A stretch of DNA of 64,000 nt, taken from positions 1-64,000 of the forward strand of contig JAIBCC010000006.1 of NCBI GenBank assembly GCA_019694395.1. Direction: 5' to 3'. The notes beneath the pieces were generated by a model. The model searched no databases and was not told where the DNA came from. It was given only the letters and a program-made list of their open reading frames with translations. Made by a program: the position numbers and the translations under genes. The number at the start of each line of letters is the position of its first letter. Within the stretch, counting starts at the first letter, position 1. Positions 1 to 8,224 of the stretch are shown here, in pieces. Source of the stretch: Pyrinomonadaceae bacterium. Lineage in GTDB: Bacteria > Acidobacteriota > Blastocatellia > Pyrinomonadales > Pyrinomonadaceae.

Positions 1-293
1 TGACCAAAAAAGAATGGTCGGTGCATTACAACGTTTCGCCTGACGGAACATTTTTTTCTGGTGACGGTGGCGGACCAAACAGCGTTGCAAAAGGCGACAA
101 TGGGCAATTTATGTATCTTTTCCATCCAAAAGACGGCAAATTTATTTCGGAAAAATTGGTCAATCTGGAAAAACACGATTACAGTTTAGAACCAAACGGA
201 ACTATTACGCCCGATGGAAAATGGATTGTTTTTCGTTCAAATATGCTCGGACCGATTCATATTTATGCGGTGGAAATCGCTAAAGCAAAATAG
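1..293 (+). CDS. Oligogalacturonate lyase (PL22), C-terminal end, cut by window edge
   Basis: The reading frame is open from base 3, so the gene starts left of the window; the GTG at 21 is internal. Visible residues are the last 96 or so. They include an SPDG motif and, near the end, TPDGKWIVFRSNMLGP, which resembles the last blade of the beta-propeller of PL22 oligogalacturonate lyases (SPDG...VVFRSNMFGP...YAVEV). These enzymes split unsaturated oligogalacturonides, usually inside the cell. The stop codon is 3 bp before the next gene, a pectin acetylesterase, which fits an operon for pectin breakdown. Only the tail is visible; another TolB/WD40-like propeller is possible but less likely. Confidence 0.68.
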   Translation, partial: TKKEWSVHYNVSPDGTFFSGDGGGPNSVAKGDNGQFMYLFHPKDGKFISEKLVNLEKHDYSLEPNGTITPDGKWIVFRSNMLGPIHIYAVEIAKAK

Positions 294-296
294 TTT

Positions 297-1178
297 ATGA
301 AAAAGATTTTTGCAGTTATTTCATTGGGTTTATTAGCTTTATCGCTTTCAGGTTTTGCTCAAACCAAAGACGATGCGCGTCCAATCGTTGACGATTCAAA
401 AGAAACGCCCGATAAAATTCGTGATCCGAAACTTCCTACTTTGTTTATCGTTGGCGATTCGACTTTGAAAAGCAACGCACCTTTACGCGGTTGGGGGCAG
501 GAACTCGGACAATTTTTTAATTTTGACAAAATTAACGTGGTCAATCGGGCGATTGGCGGACGCAGCAGCCGCACTTTTCAATACGAAGGTCGTTGGGAAA
601 AAGTCTTGAGCGAATTGAAAAAAGGCGATTTCGTTATCATTCAATTCGGACATAATGACGTTGGAAAATATAATGATCCTGCCGCCAAAGACCGTCCCGC
701 ATTACATAGCGAAGGCGACGAAACCGCTGAAGTCACTCGGCTCGACGGCAAAACCGAAACCGTTCATTCGTTCGGCTGGTATATGCGAAAATACGGCAAC
801 GATGCCAAAGCCAAAGGCGCAACCGTCATTTTTTGTTCAATGGTTCCGCACAAAGATTGGGATAATGGCAAAATTATCCGCAAAGAAAGCGAAACTTTTG
901 TCAAATGGACGGCAAATGCGGCTCAGGCGACAGGAGCGGCTTTTATCAATCTGAATGAAATGATCGCGCTCGAATTTGAGAAAACCGGAATGGAAAAAGT
1001 TGCGACATTTTTTGGCGATGCACGAACACACTCAACTCCGGCGGGTGCGCTTTTTAATGCTCAAATTGTCATTGCCGGATTGCGCGGTTTATCAAATCCG
1101 AAACTTGATAAATACCTTTCGGACAAAGGAAAAAGCATCGAAAAAATGCCGAAATATGTTTTCAATGCAAAGAAATAA
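297..1178 (+). CDS. rhgT: Rhamnogalacturonan acetylesterase (SGNH/GDSL, CE12)
   Basis: Secreted esterase expected to remove acetyl groups from rhamnogalacturonan so that lyases can act. Residues 1-21 form a signal peptide ending near FAQ. The SGNH blocks are in order: VGDST with Ser55, then GGRSSRTF, then FGHND, then GDARTHST with Asp241 and His245. Asp and His are four residues apart (DxxxH) rather than the usual DxxH, so the last block may be shifted by one residue. Length (293 aa) is slightly above the usual CE12 length. The gene follows the PL22 gene by 3 bp and is probably cotranscribed. It is the last gene of this transcript: a palindromic element with a terminator-like hairpin follows. 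Confidence 0.87.
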   Translation: MKKIFAVISLGLLALSLSGFAQTKDDARPIVDDSKETPDKIRDPKLPTLFIVGDSTLKSNAPLRGWGQELGQFFNFDKINVVNRAIGGRSSRTFQYEGRWEKVLSELKKGDFVIIQFGHNDVGKYNDPAAKDRPALHSEGDETAEVTRLDGKTETVHSFGWYMRKYGNDAKAKGATVIFCSMVPHKDWDNGKIIRKESETFVKWTANAAQATGAAFINLNEMIALEFEKTGMEKVATFFGDARTHSTPAGALFNAQIVIAGLRGLSNPKLDKYLSDKGKSIEKMPKYVFNAKK

Positions 1179-1198
1179 AAACCGATTATAGTTCAAGC

Positions 1199-1340
1199 AA
1201 ACTCCCCTCCTTCGCAAGGAGGGGAAAGCCCTTCAGGGCAGGGGTGGTTAATTCAACTTTGAAATCTGAGAAATTAAAAATAGACTCTACCGCCCCGTCG
1301 CTAACGCGCCACCCCGCCTAATCAAGGCGGGGAGTTTTTT
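1199..1340. repeat. Palindromic intergenic element with 9-bp terminal inverted repeats
   Basis: The ends are perfect inverted repeats: AAACTCCCC at 1199-1207 and GGGGAGTTT at 1329-1337. A second internal pair is GGGGTGG at 1241-1247 and CCACCCC at 1309-1315. Each half also has its own hairpin: cccctcctt/aaggagggg at 1204-1224 and ccccgcct/aggcgggg at 1312-1332. The whole could form a cruciform or a long RNA hairpin. It carries no coding sequence and looks like a non-autonomous MITE/REP-type element. The rest of the 1179-1466 gap is AT-rich with a polypyrimidine tract next to the following gene. Confidence 0.7.
1312..1340 (+). terminator. Rho-independent-like terminator hairpin
   Basis: Stem ccccgcct (1312-1319) pairs with aggcgggg (1325-1332) across a 5-nt loop and is followed by agtttttt. 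It lies downstream of the CE12 gene and could end that transcript. The hairpin is part of the palindromic element above, so termination may be a by-product of the element. Confidence 0.5.
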
Positions 1341-1428
1341 GAATTTGTTCATTGGGTTTAATCGTTGCCCTCATTTCAGCTTAAAATGAGTTAAAATATT
1401 GATTATTCAATGATTTAATCCCAATCCG

Positions 1429-1466
1429 ACCTTTTGCCTTTTTCCTTTTTACTTTTTACTTCTTCC
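1429..1466. repeat. Polypyrimidine word repeat after the helical-repeat gene
   Basis: Direct words of the type TTTTGCC / TTTTTACTT repeat several times and end immediately beside the stop codon (1467-1469) of the minus-strand gene. Related tracts are at 9094-9151 and 30351-30390. There is no clear hairpin. Confidence 0.5.
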
Positions 1467-2372
1467 CTATCTCTGATTTATAAACATTGCTTCCTTTCTT
1501 ATTTGTTCCGCACTAAGTCTAGGCATCAAATTAGCCTCTTCTTCAAAATCAGCAATCCTCAATAATATCCGCACATCTCTATTTTCTCTGGCGGTTGTGT
1601 AGGCTGTGTATAAAATATCTCCCGCCTTTGCGGTCAATAAATTTTGGCTGTTTTCATAAACGGCAATACTGAAAATTGTTCTTGCATCGCGCCTGAATAA
1701 TGCAATTTGATATGCTTGCCAAAGAATATCTCCCGCTTTTGCAGACATCAGATTTTCGCTGTTCTCGTATTTGGCGATATTCAATAAAAGATTTGGATAC
1801 TTATATTTAAGACCTATTTGATAGGCATTATCCAAAATATCGCCGGCTTTGACATTTGGTAACAGGCTTTTTTCATTTTCGATTTTAGCGAGTCTTAGCA
1901 AACTATACCCGTCATTCGCCGCCAACGCTTCACGATAGGCAAATTTCATTTCATCAGTAGTCGAAGGCTCAGGCAATCTCCACGAAAAAGGGTCATCATA
2001 GTAGTTATCCGAGAAAAGATATTCATCAGGATTTTTGTTTGCTGAAGCGGAACTATCTTTTGATTGACTATCTAACGAGCCGTTTATGTAGCCGAGCCAG
2101 TAATGACATTCTAAATCTAACGGATCAAGCTCGACGCACTTTTTTAGGTCTGATTCAGCTTTAAAATAGCTATCAGTGTAAATATAGGCGAGTCCCCGAT
2201 AACGAAATGCCGTTGCCGAATCACCATTTGATTCAATATCCGCTGAACAGGCTTCGATTGCTTTTGAAAAATTCTTTGCTTTCAGATAATCAAGACAGGT
2301 CGTTTGGGCAGAAGCCGAAACGGTTATGAAAAAAAGCGAAGTTGCTAACAAGAAAATGGTTGTAAATTTCAT
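1467..2372 (-). CDS. Secreted TPR / 37-residue helical-repeat protein, function unknown
   Basis: Signal peptide at residues 1-23 (ends SASAQ). Residues 26-95 look like two TPR units (ALAYIYTDSYFKAESDLKKC type, ending LDPLDLECHYWLGY). After an acidic/serine linker (100-135) comes an array with an exact 37-residue period: AGDIL at 176, 213 and 250, each followed by an AYQIAL-like helix and a second helix ending in a YENSxNL-type turn. A partial earlier copy starts near 142. This is probably a helical solenoid for protein-protein contacts in the periplasm or outside the cell. It lies alone between two plus-strand groups, and no enzyme motif is visible. Unrecognised beyond the repeat architecture. 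Confidence 0.75.
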   Translation of the reverse strand: MKFTTIFLLATSLFFITVSASAQTTCLDYLKAKNFSKAIEACSADIESNGDSATAFRYRGLAYIYTDSYFKAESDLKKCVELDPLDLECHYWLGYINGSLDSQSKDSSASANKNPDEYLFSDNYYDDPFSWRLPEPSTTDEMKFAYREALAANDGYSLLRLAKIENEKSLLPNVKAGDILDNAYQIGLKYKYPNLLLNIAKYENSENLMSAKAGDILWQAYQIALFRRDARTIFSIAVYENSQNLLTAKAGDILYTAYTTARENRDVRILLRIADFEEEANLMPRLSAEQIRKEAMFINQR

Positions 2373-2594
2373 CGGTTTTACTCTAAAAATCGGTCAAATC
2401 GGCGAAAATTTTCCGCCCACTTATTAATCGCAAGTTTTCACGAAAAAATCGGTCAAAAATTTTTAAAATTATCTCTATTGAAAGTCCTTAATTTACTCAC
2501 CCCAAAATCTTCTAAACTCATAGAAAATATGGTATTATTGACTCAAAATTTCACCCAATCCCAACTAATTATTTTTTAGTTTATTTCGCAAACA

Positions 2595-4733
2595 ATGAGC
2601 AAATTTACCAGACGTGAATTTATCGGAAGCGTAGCGGCAGCGAGCATCATTGCCAAAACTACTCCAGCCCAAAAGCACTCAAACAAAATTGACCGGTTTG
2701 CCTTGGTCAATCGGCACAATCCTGTCCTGAATTCGTTTGAAATTATGTCGCCATTATCGGTTGGCAACGGCGAATTTGCTTTTACTTGCGATGTGACCGG
2801 GTTGCAAACTTTTCCTGAGCTTTACCGCGAAAAATTTCCGCTCTGCACGATGGCACAATGGGGTTGGCATACAATTCCGCGTCCTGAACATTTGGTTGGA
2901 AAAGAACTTAAATTAACCGAATATGATACTTACGGGCGCAAAGTCGGTTATCACACGCACACGAACACGCCTGAACAAAAACAATTATTCGATTGGCTCA
3001 GACAAAATCCGCATCGGCTTCATTTGGGGCAAATCGGTTTGAAATTAACCAAAGCGGATGGAAATGAAGCAAAACCTGAAGATATTAAAAATATTGAACA
3101 AAAACTTGATCTGTGGACAGGAATTATTACGAGCAAATTTGAGTTTGAAGGTAAGTCGGTTTTAATCAAAACCTGTGCTGATCCTATTAAAGACCTTATA
3201 GATGTTTCAATTGATTCGCAATTGATTTTCAGTGGAAAACTTTCCGTCAAAATTTCATTTCCTTATGGCTCGCCCGATATGCATGCAACGGATTGGAATT
3301 CTCCCGAAAAACATATTTCTCAACTTATCGACTCCCGGATCATCCGGCAGCTCAATAATGATAAATACTCCGTCGGAGTTTTTTGGCAAGGTAAAGCTCA
3401 AATAAATGAAGAAAGCAAACATTTATTTCTCTTAAAAGGGAATGGGAAAAAACTTGATTTTTCGGTTCATTTCATTAACCCGAATGATAAAAATGTTGCC
3501 CTTTATGCTTCACTCGGAAGAACTCCGAAAGATTCGGAAAGGTTTTGGAAGCAATTTTGGACAACTGGCGCAGCAATTGATCTAAGCGAAATAGACGATA
3601 AACGCGCCCAGGAACTCGAAAGACGGATCGTTTTATCTCAATATTTAACCGCCATTAATTGCTCCGGCTCGCTTCCGCCTGCCGAAACGGGCTTGACCAC
3701 AAACAGTTGGTATGGCAAATATCATCTCGAAATGCACTGGTGGCATGCTGCCCAATTTGCCTTGTGGAATCGCTTGCCGATGCTTGAAAAAAGCCTCGAT
3801 TGGTATCTCAAAGTTTTGCCGTCTGCTCGTGAACGCGCCAAACAACAAGGCTATGACGGAGTGCGTTGGGCAAAAATGACCGCACCGGACGGACGCGATT
3901 CTCCTTCGCCAATCGGACCGCTTTTGATTTGGCAACAGCCGCATCCGATCTTTTACGCGGAATTGGTTTATCTAACTAAACCGACCAAAACAACGCTCAA
4001 AAAGTTTCAGCAAATCGTTGAAGAAACAGCCAAATTTATGGCGGATTTTGCCGTTTTTGACGCTAAAACAAATCGTTATATCCTCGGTCCGCCCGTCATT
4101 CCCGCACAGGAAAATCATCCGGCAAAAGAGACCTGGAATCCGACTTACGAGCTTGAATATTGGCGTTACGGACTGAAAAAAGCTAATCAATGGCGTGAAC
4201 GATTAGGCTTAAAGCGTGAAGCAAAATGGGATGAGATTGTAGTAAAACTTTCCAAATTACCCGAAAAAGACGGCGTTTATCTGGCTCACGAAAATTGTCC
4301 GCAAACTTACACCGAACGCAATATTGACCATCCTTCTATGCTGGCGGCTTTTGGCGTTTTGAACGGTGAAATGGTTGATAAAGAAACGATGCGCCGAACA
4401 CTGAAAAAAGTGATGAAAGAGTGGAATTGGGCAGATACTTGGGGTTGGGATTATCCGATGACCGCCATGACTGCCGCCAAATTGGGTGAAACTGAGATAG
4501 CTATTGACGCGCTTTTGCTTGATACGCCCAAAAATCATTACGAAAAAAACGGACATAATTATCAACGTCCGAATTTGCCGCTTTATTTGCCCGGAAATGG
4601 CGGTTTGCTGTATGCGATTGCAATGATGGCTGGCGGCTGGAAAAATTCTCCGAAAGGAAATGCTCCCGGATTTCCTAAAAATTGGAAAGTTAAAGCAGAA
4701 AACCTCAATCTTTGGGTTTTAACCGAAATTTAA
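2595..4733 (+). CDS. Tat-exported (alpha/alpha)6-barrel glycoside hydrolase-like protein
   Basis: The N-terminus has a twin-arginine signal, FTRREFIG, followed by an Ala-rich hydrophobic stretch. The mature start RHNPVLNSFEIMSPLSVGNGEFAFTCDVTGLQTFPE resembles the N-terminal beta-sandwich of GH65/GH95-like six-hairpin glycosidases. The C-terminal half is Trp-rich with helical-hairpin patterns such as HLEMHWWHAAQFALWNR and TWGWDYPMTAMTAAKLGE, as in (alpha/alpha)6 barrels. Length 712 aa is in range for such enzymes. The start ATG is chosen because the Tat motif follows directly; no strong Shine-Dalgarno is visible. The substrate is unknown, and the pectin enzymes nearby suggest a plant-polysaccharide side chain. 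Identification is at fold level only; no catalytic residue is assigned. Confidence 0.6.
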   Translation: MSKFTRREFIGSVAAASIIAKTTPAQKHSNKIDRFALVNRHNPVLNSFEIMSPLSVGNGEFAFTCDVTGLQTFPELYREKFPLCTMAQWGWHTIPRPEHLVGKELKLTEYDTYGRKVGYHTHTNTPEQKQLFDWLRQNPHRLHLGQIGLKLTKADGNEAKPEDIKNIEQKLDLWTGIITSKFEFEGKSVLIKTCADPIKDLIDVSIDSQLIFSGKLSVKISFPYGSPDMHATDWNSPEKHISQLIDSRIIRQLNNDKYSVGVFWQGKAQINEESKHLFLLKGNGKKLDFSVHFINPNDKNVALYASLGRTPKDSERFWKQFWTTGAAIDLSEIDDKRAQELERRIVLSQYLTAINCSGSLPPAETGLTTNSWYGKYHLEMHWWHAAQFALWNRLPMLEKSLDWYLKVLPSARERAKQQGYDGVRWAKMTAPDGRDSPSPIGPLLIWQQPHPIFYAELVYLTKPTKTTLKKFQQIVEETAKFMADFAVFDAKTNRYILGPPVIPAQENHPAKETWNPTYELEYWRYGLKKANQWRERLGLKREAKWDEIVVKLSKLPEKDGVYLAHENCPQTYTERNIDHPSMLAAFGVLNGEMVDKETMRRTLKKVMKEWNWADTWGWDYPMTAMTAAKLGETEIAIDALLLDTPKNHYEKNGHNYQRPNLPLYLPGNGGLLYAIAMMAGGWKNSPKGNAPGFPKNWKVKAENLNLWVLTEI

Positions 4734-4838
4734 ATAGTTATTTTTTTTGAAAAGTATATTATAATACCGATAAACGTTGACTTTGGACTGATAATTCATT
4801 TATTTACATAAGAATTTGCAGTAAAAAATTAATAAAGT

Positions 4839-4844
4839 AGGAGG
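4839..4844 (+). promoter_or_regulatory. Strong Shine-Dalgarno AGGAGG
   Basis: AGGAGG lies 10 bp before the ATG at 4855 and fixes that start. Most other genes here have weaker or no visible ribosome binding site, so this one stands out. A TTGACT at 4777-4782 upstream could be a -35 element, with only a poor -10 candidate. Confidence 0.7.
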
Positions 4845-4854
4845 CTTTTTCTGA

Positions 4855-5703
4855 ATGGAAATTTTATCCATTTCTCGTGTTTCTTTTTTGTTAATTTCAA
4901 TGTTGATCATTGTAATTTCCGGCATTGCAAAACCGTCTGATTATCATCAGTCAGGGTTGTTCACCGACAACGACAGAGTTGTCAAAACCCCAACTGATGG
5001 TGGAATTGTAGAAAAAATCCCAGCCAAATATCAGGAACGTTACAACAAATGGAAAACCGAACTCTTGTCAACGGATTTTGGTCGCGCCCAGTGGGACAAA
5101 TACGCCAATAATAAAAATTTTATTCTTGAAATAACGGTTTCTGATAAGGAAAATCAAGGTGCCGGAACAGGCAACTACCAATGGAATGAGCAAGGTGAAT
5201 TGGTCGGAGCCAGTATCACATTAGGTTTGAAATTGGATAAAGGATTTCCTAGCCCCGTTTATTTTCCAGTAATGAATTCGATTTCGGATTTTAACATTCC
5301 GGGTGAAATCAGTAACGACACATTAGCGGCAACCAAATTTATGCACGAATTTGGTCACGTTAATATGACCTACAACACCAATCACCTGACTTTTCAAACG
5401 CAAAATAAATTAATTCCCGACTACAATAAAATTCTTTTATCGAACGGTTACAACACCAAAGATCAAAGATTGCTTGAATTAGTCGGAAAAATGGGCGGAA
5501 CTCCGGTTGAGATTTGGGAAAACCGCGAATATTGGGGCGAAGCCAATGCCATGAGTTATTTGCTTGAAAGAGTCCAAAAAACCGATTATTTTTGTTCAGT
5601 TGTCAAGAAAATCAACTATAACGTAGTTACTTTTGCAGAAACCTACAAAGACAGATTTTTTGAGGTTGCCAACTCAAAATCGCCTTCTGCCTGCCGCAAA
5701 TAA
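4855..5703 (+). CDS. Secreted protein with HEFGH zinc-protease-like motif, function unknown
   Basis: Residues 1-25 form a signal peptide or N-terminal membrane anchor. The central region carries KFMHEFGHVNM, with HEFGH at residues 164-168. This is the HExxH zinc-binding signature of zincin metallopeptidases. A possible third ligand is a glutamate in NREYWGEANAMSYL downstream, in the gluzincin style. No family was recognised outside the motif. The start is fixed by AGGAGG. The gene is on the plus strand and ends 1 bp from the stop of the convergent GH2 gene. It could process a secreted protein, but it may also be an unrelated cargo gene. The motif is clear; the activity is inference. Confidence 0.6.
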   Translation: MEILSISRVSFLLISMLIIVISGIAKPSDYHQSGLFTDNDRVVKTPTDGGIVEKIPAKYQERYNKWKTELLSTDFGRAQWDKYANNKNFILEITVSDKENQGAGTGNYQWNEQGELVGASITLGLKLDKGFPSPVYFPVMNSISDFNIPGEISNDTLAATKFMHEFGHVNMTYNTNHLTFQTQNKLIPDYNKILLSNGYNTKDQRLLELVGKMGGTPVEIWENREYWGEANAMSYLLERVQKTDYFCSVVKKINYNVVTFAETYKDRFFEVANSKSPSACRK

Positions 5704-5704
5704 A

Positions 5705-8047
5705 TTACAAACTTTTTGTAGTTTTTATTTCCACAACTTTTGAACCGTGCCGGGGATGTTTCGCAGTCAAGCGGAGCAATCCGGCTTTTTGTGTGCTTTT
5801 GACCCAAATCGCCCCGCTCCCGCCAATCAAACTTGCAGGATTATCACCGACAATTTCACCATTTTCTATCGAAAATTGAATAGCACCGAATGCAAATGGA
5901 AGCGTATTTTCAAATTCATCCGTTACTCGAAAGACTACGCGAGTCATATCAATTGCATCAGCAATTAATTCTTTATCATCGGCGTTTACCAGGAATTTTG
6001 CTTCAACGCCTTTGCCTGACATTTGCCGAGTTCCGACCAATTTTCCGCCGATATAGCCTTCAATTTTCAAAACGCCCCATTTATCTATCAAACGTTTTTT
6101 CAAATTGATGACAAACGGCGGATATTTCAAATTCAGGTAAGTTTTGCGGTCGGGTTCGATCTCGCCCTGCAATTCATCGGATAAATAGACCTTTAACTTC
6201 TCGCAGTTTGAACAGATCAGAGCGTCTTTGAAAAAATCGCCTTCGTCGCCTGTTGCCCAATCAAAGGCAGGTTCAATGACAATTTCTTCGCTCGGATCGC
6301 ATTGAGATTTATAAAATCCGGCGGCGGGTTTTGGAATACGGAAAATATCCGAAACACCGTGATAGCAAATTCTATCGCCCGAACCGAAATATGAATGCGT
6401 GTTGTAATCAAACGCACACCAGGCGAGTCCGCCCGCGTATTTCGCATCGGAAGCGAGCATATCGTGATAACGCGCGTGGCGGTGTGTGTGTTCGCGGACG
6501 CGCTCGACATTATCAAAACGCTTGGTCGGATACATATGTCCGTTGTGTTCGGTGTTGAGATAAAGCGGATGATTCGGCGGACGCAGCGGAAAACGAAAAT
6601 CGTTCATCGTGAAAACATCTTCCAACAATTCCGAGTCGTATTTATTGCGGATTCCGCCGATTTGCCGTGAATCATCGAGCGATTTCGCCGTTGCATTTGT
6701 GCGTGTGTAAAAATCGTGATTGTCGCCCGATTCATTGATGCGAACGCCCCACAAAATTATCGAAGGATGATTCCAATCGCGTTTTATCATCGCCTCGACA
6801 TCGCGGACGGACAAATCCTGCCACGCCTTGTCGCCGATGTGCTGCCAACCCGGAATTTCTTCCAAAACAAGCAAGCCGTATTCGTCGCAAGCATCCAGAA
6901 AATGCGGCGAATTCATATAATGCGAAGTGCGGACGATGTTTGTTTTGAGTTCGTGTTTTAAGATCCAAGCGTCGCGTTTTTGCACTCTCGCGGGCATCGC
7001 TTGTCCAACCCAAGGATAAGTTTGATGACGATTCAAACCGCGTAATTTCAAATGTTTACCGTTCAAGAAAAAACCTTCAGGCGTGAATTTTGCTTCGCGG
7101 AAACCGATTTTAGTTTCGTATTGGTCGTGGACTTTAACTTCTGTTATTGGATAGCTTAGACTTTCTTCAACTAGCCGAATTCGTATTTTATAAAGTTTTG
7201 GATTATTAATATCCCAAAGTGTTATTGGGGAGTTAACATTAATGATTTTATAAACTGGATTTCTTGGACCATCATCGGGAAACTGAGCGAAGTCAGTCGC
7301 ATTGACAATAACTTTTTCGGCATCAAGTAATTCAATTTTTATCTTATTATTTCCTTCAAGCTGATATTTACCTCCATAAAAAATTTTGAGTTGTAATTTT
7401 GGGTTTTCCGTCAAAACATCAACTGTCGTAACAAAAACATTTTCGATAAAAGTCGGATTAACAATCCGCAACTGAACATCCCGATAAATGCCGCCGAAAG
7501 TCAAATAATCAATTAAATTTCCAAATGGCGGAATATCTTTGCGTTCGGTTGAATCAACCTCAACTGCCAAAAGATTTTCGCCTTTCCAATTCAAAAACTT
7601 GGTCAATTCAAAACTGAAATCGTTGTAACCGCCTTTGTTTTCGCCGACAATTTGCCCGTTCAAATAGACTTTCGCTGCCGTCATCACGCCGCCGAAATCA
7701 ATGAAAACACGTTTATTTTCAATACCTTTCGGCAAAATGAATTTCTTGCGGTAAACGGAAACAAAACAATAATCCTGTTCGTCAAAACCGTTCAACGGCA
7801 TCATTTTGTTAGTATGCGGTATGTTGACGACGGTGAAAGATTTATCGTTAAAATTCGGCTTGGTCGCTTCGGGCGTGAATTTTTCGTTGTAAAGCCAACC
7901 GTGATTTAATTCAATAATTTGTCTGCCCGATTCACTCGGTAAAGCGGTTAACTCTTCTCCAAAAAAATTATTCGCTGTTGTCAAAGCGGTAACTCCAACC
8001 GCACTTGCTTTCAAAAAATTTCGACGATTTAATTTTGAATCTTTCAT
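5705..8047 (-). CDS. Tat-exported GH2 beta-galactosidase-like enzyme
   Basis: GH2 architecture: N-terminal jelly-roll sugar-binding domain, Ig-like domain, TIM barrel starting near GKHLKLRGLNRHQTYP, and C-terminal Ig-like domains. The acid/base is probably Glu439 in RINESGDN and the nucleophile Glu500 in LNTEHNG (numbered from the start used here). The open frame continues to 8125, but those extra 26 codons run into a repeat. The ATG at 8047 gives a clean Tat signal (LNRRNFLKAS) and is chosen. The likely role is removing beta-galactosyl or beta-glucuronosyl residues from pectin side chains. It is the last gene of the long minus-strand block and meets the plus-strand gene tail to tail with 1 bp between them. 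Confidence 0.82.
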   Translation of the reverse strand: MKDSKLNRRNFLKASAVGVTALTTANNFFGEELTALPSESGRQIIELNHGWLYNEKFTPEATKPNFNDKSFTVVNIPHTNKMMPLNGFDEQDYCFVSVYRKKFILPKGIENKRVFIDFGGVMTAAKVYLNGQIVGENKGGYNDFSFELTKFLNWKGENLLAVEVDSTERKDIPPFGNLIDYLTFGGIYRDVQLRIVNPTFIENVFVTTVDVLTENPKLQLKIFYGGKYQLEGNNKIKIELLDAEKVIVNATDFAQFPDDGPRNPVYKIINVNSPITLWDINNPKLYKIRIRLVEESLSYPITEVKVHDQYETKIGFREAKFTPEGFFLNGKHLKLRGLNRHQTYPWVGQAMPARVQKRDAWILKHELKTNIVRTSHYMNSPHFLDACDEYGLLVLEEIPGWQHIGDKAWQDLSVRDVEAMIKRDWNHPSIILWGVRINESGDNHDFYTRTNATAKSLDDSRQIGGIRNKYDSELLEDVFTMNDFRFPLRPPNHPLYLNTEHNGHMYPTKRFDNVERVREHTHRHARYHDMLASDAKYAGGLAWCAFDYNTHSYFGSGDRICYHGVSDIFRIPKPAAGFYKSQCDPSEEIVIEPAFDWATGDEGDFFKDALICSNCEKLKVYLSDELQGEIEPDRKTYLNLKYPPFVINLKKRLIDKWGVLKIEGYIGGKLVGTRQMSGKGVEAKFLVNADDKELIADAIDMTRVVFRVTDEFENTLPFAFGAIQFSIENGEIVGDNPASLIGGSGAIWVKSTQKAGLLRLTAKHPRHGSKVVEIKTTKSL

Positions 8048-8056
8048 ATATTTTTT

Positions 8057-8224
8057 AGCCACGAACAAGCACGAAAAAGCACAAAAAAGAAAGAAATATG
8101 TCCACAGATGCACACAGATTAACACGGATAAATACAGATTAAATTATCAAAAATTATCTGTGTCCCATCTGTGTTTATCTGTGGACTAATAAATTTTTGT
8201 GTCCTTTCGTGTTTGTTCGTGGCT
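8057..8224. repeat. Nested inverted-repeat element (CACGAA outer, CACAGAT inner)
   Basis: The outer arms begin with agccacgaac (8057-8066) and gttcgtggct (8215-8224), a perfect 10-bp match, and continue imperfectly over about 30 bp with cacgaa-type words. Nested inside is a second pair built on another word: gtccacagat (8100-8109) and atctgtggac (8177-8186), continuing with CACAGAT-like units every 10 bp. The right outer arm touches the stop codon of the esterase gene. It looks like one element inserted inside another. Confidence 0.8.

Noticed and set aside
4747-4806. Sigma-70 promoter before the HEFGH gene
   Set aside because: TTGACT at 4777 and TATAAT at 4760 are present, but neither has a partner at correct spacing.
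8048-8125. N-terminal extension of the GH2 protein
   Set aside because: These codons fall in repeat sequence, and the Tat signal starts cleanly at 8047.
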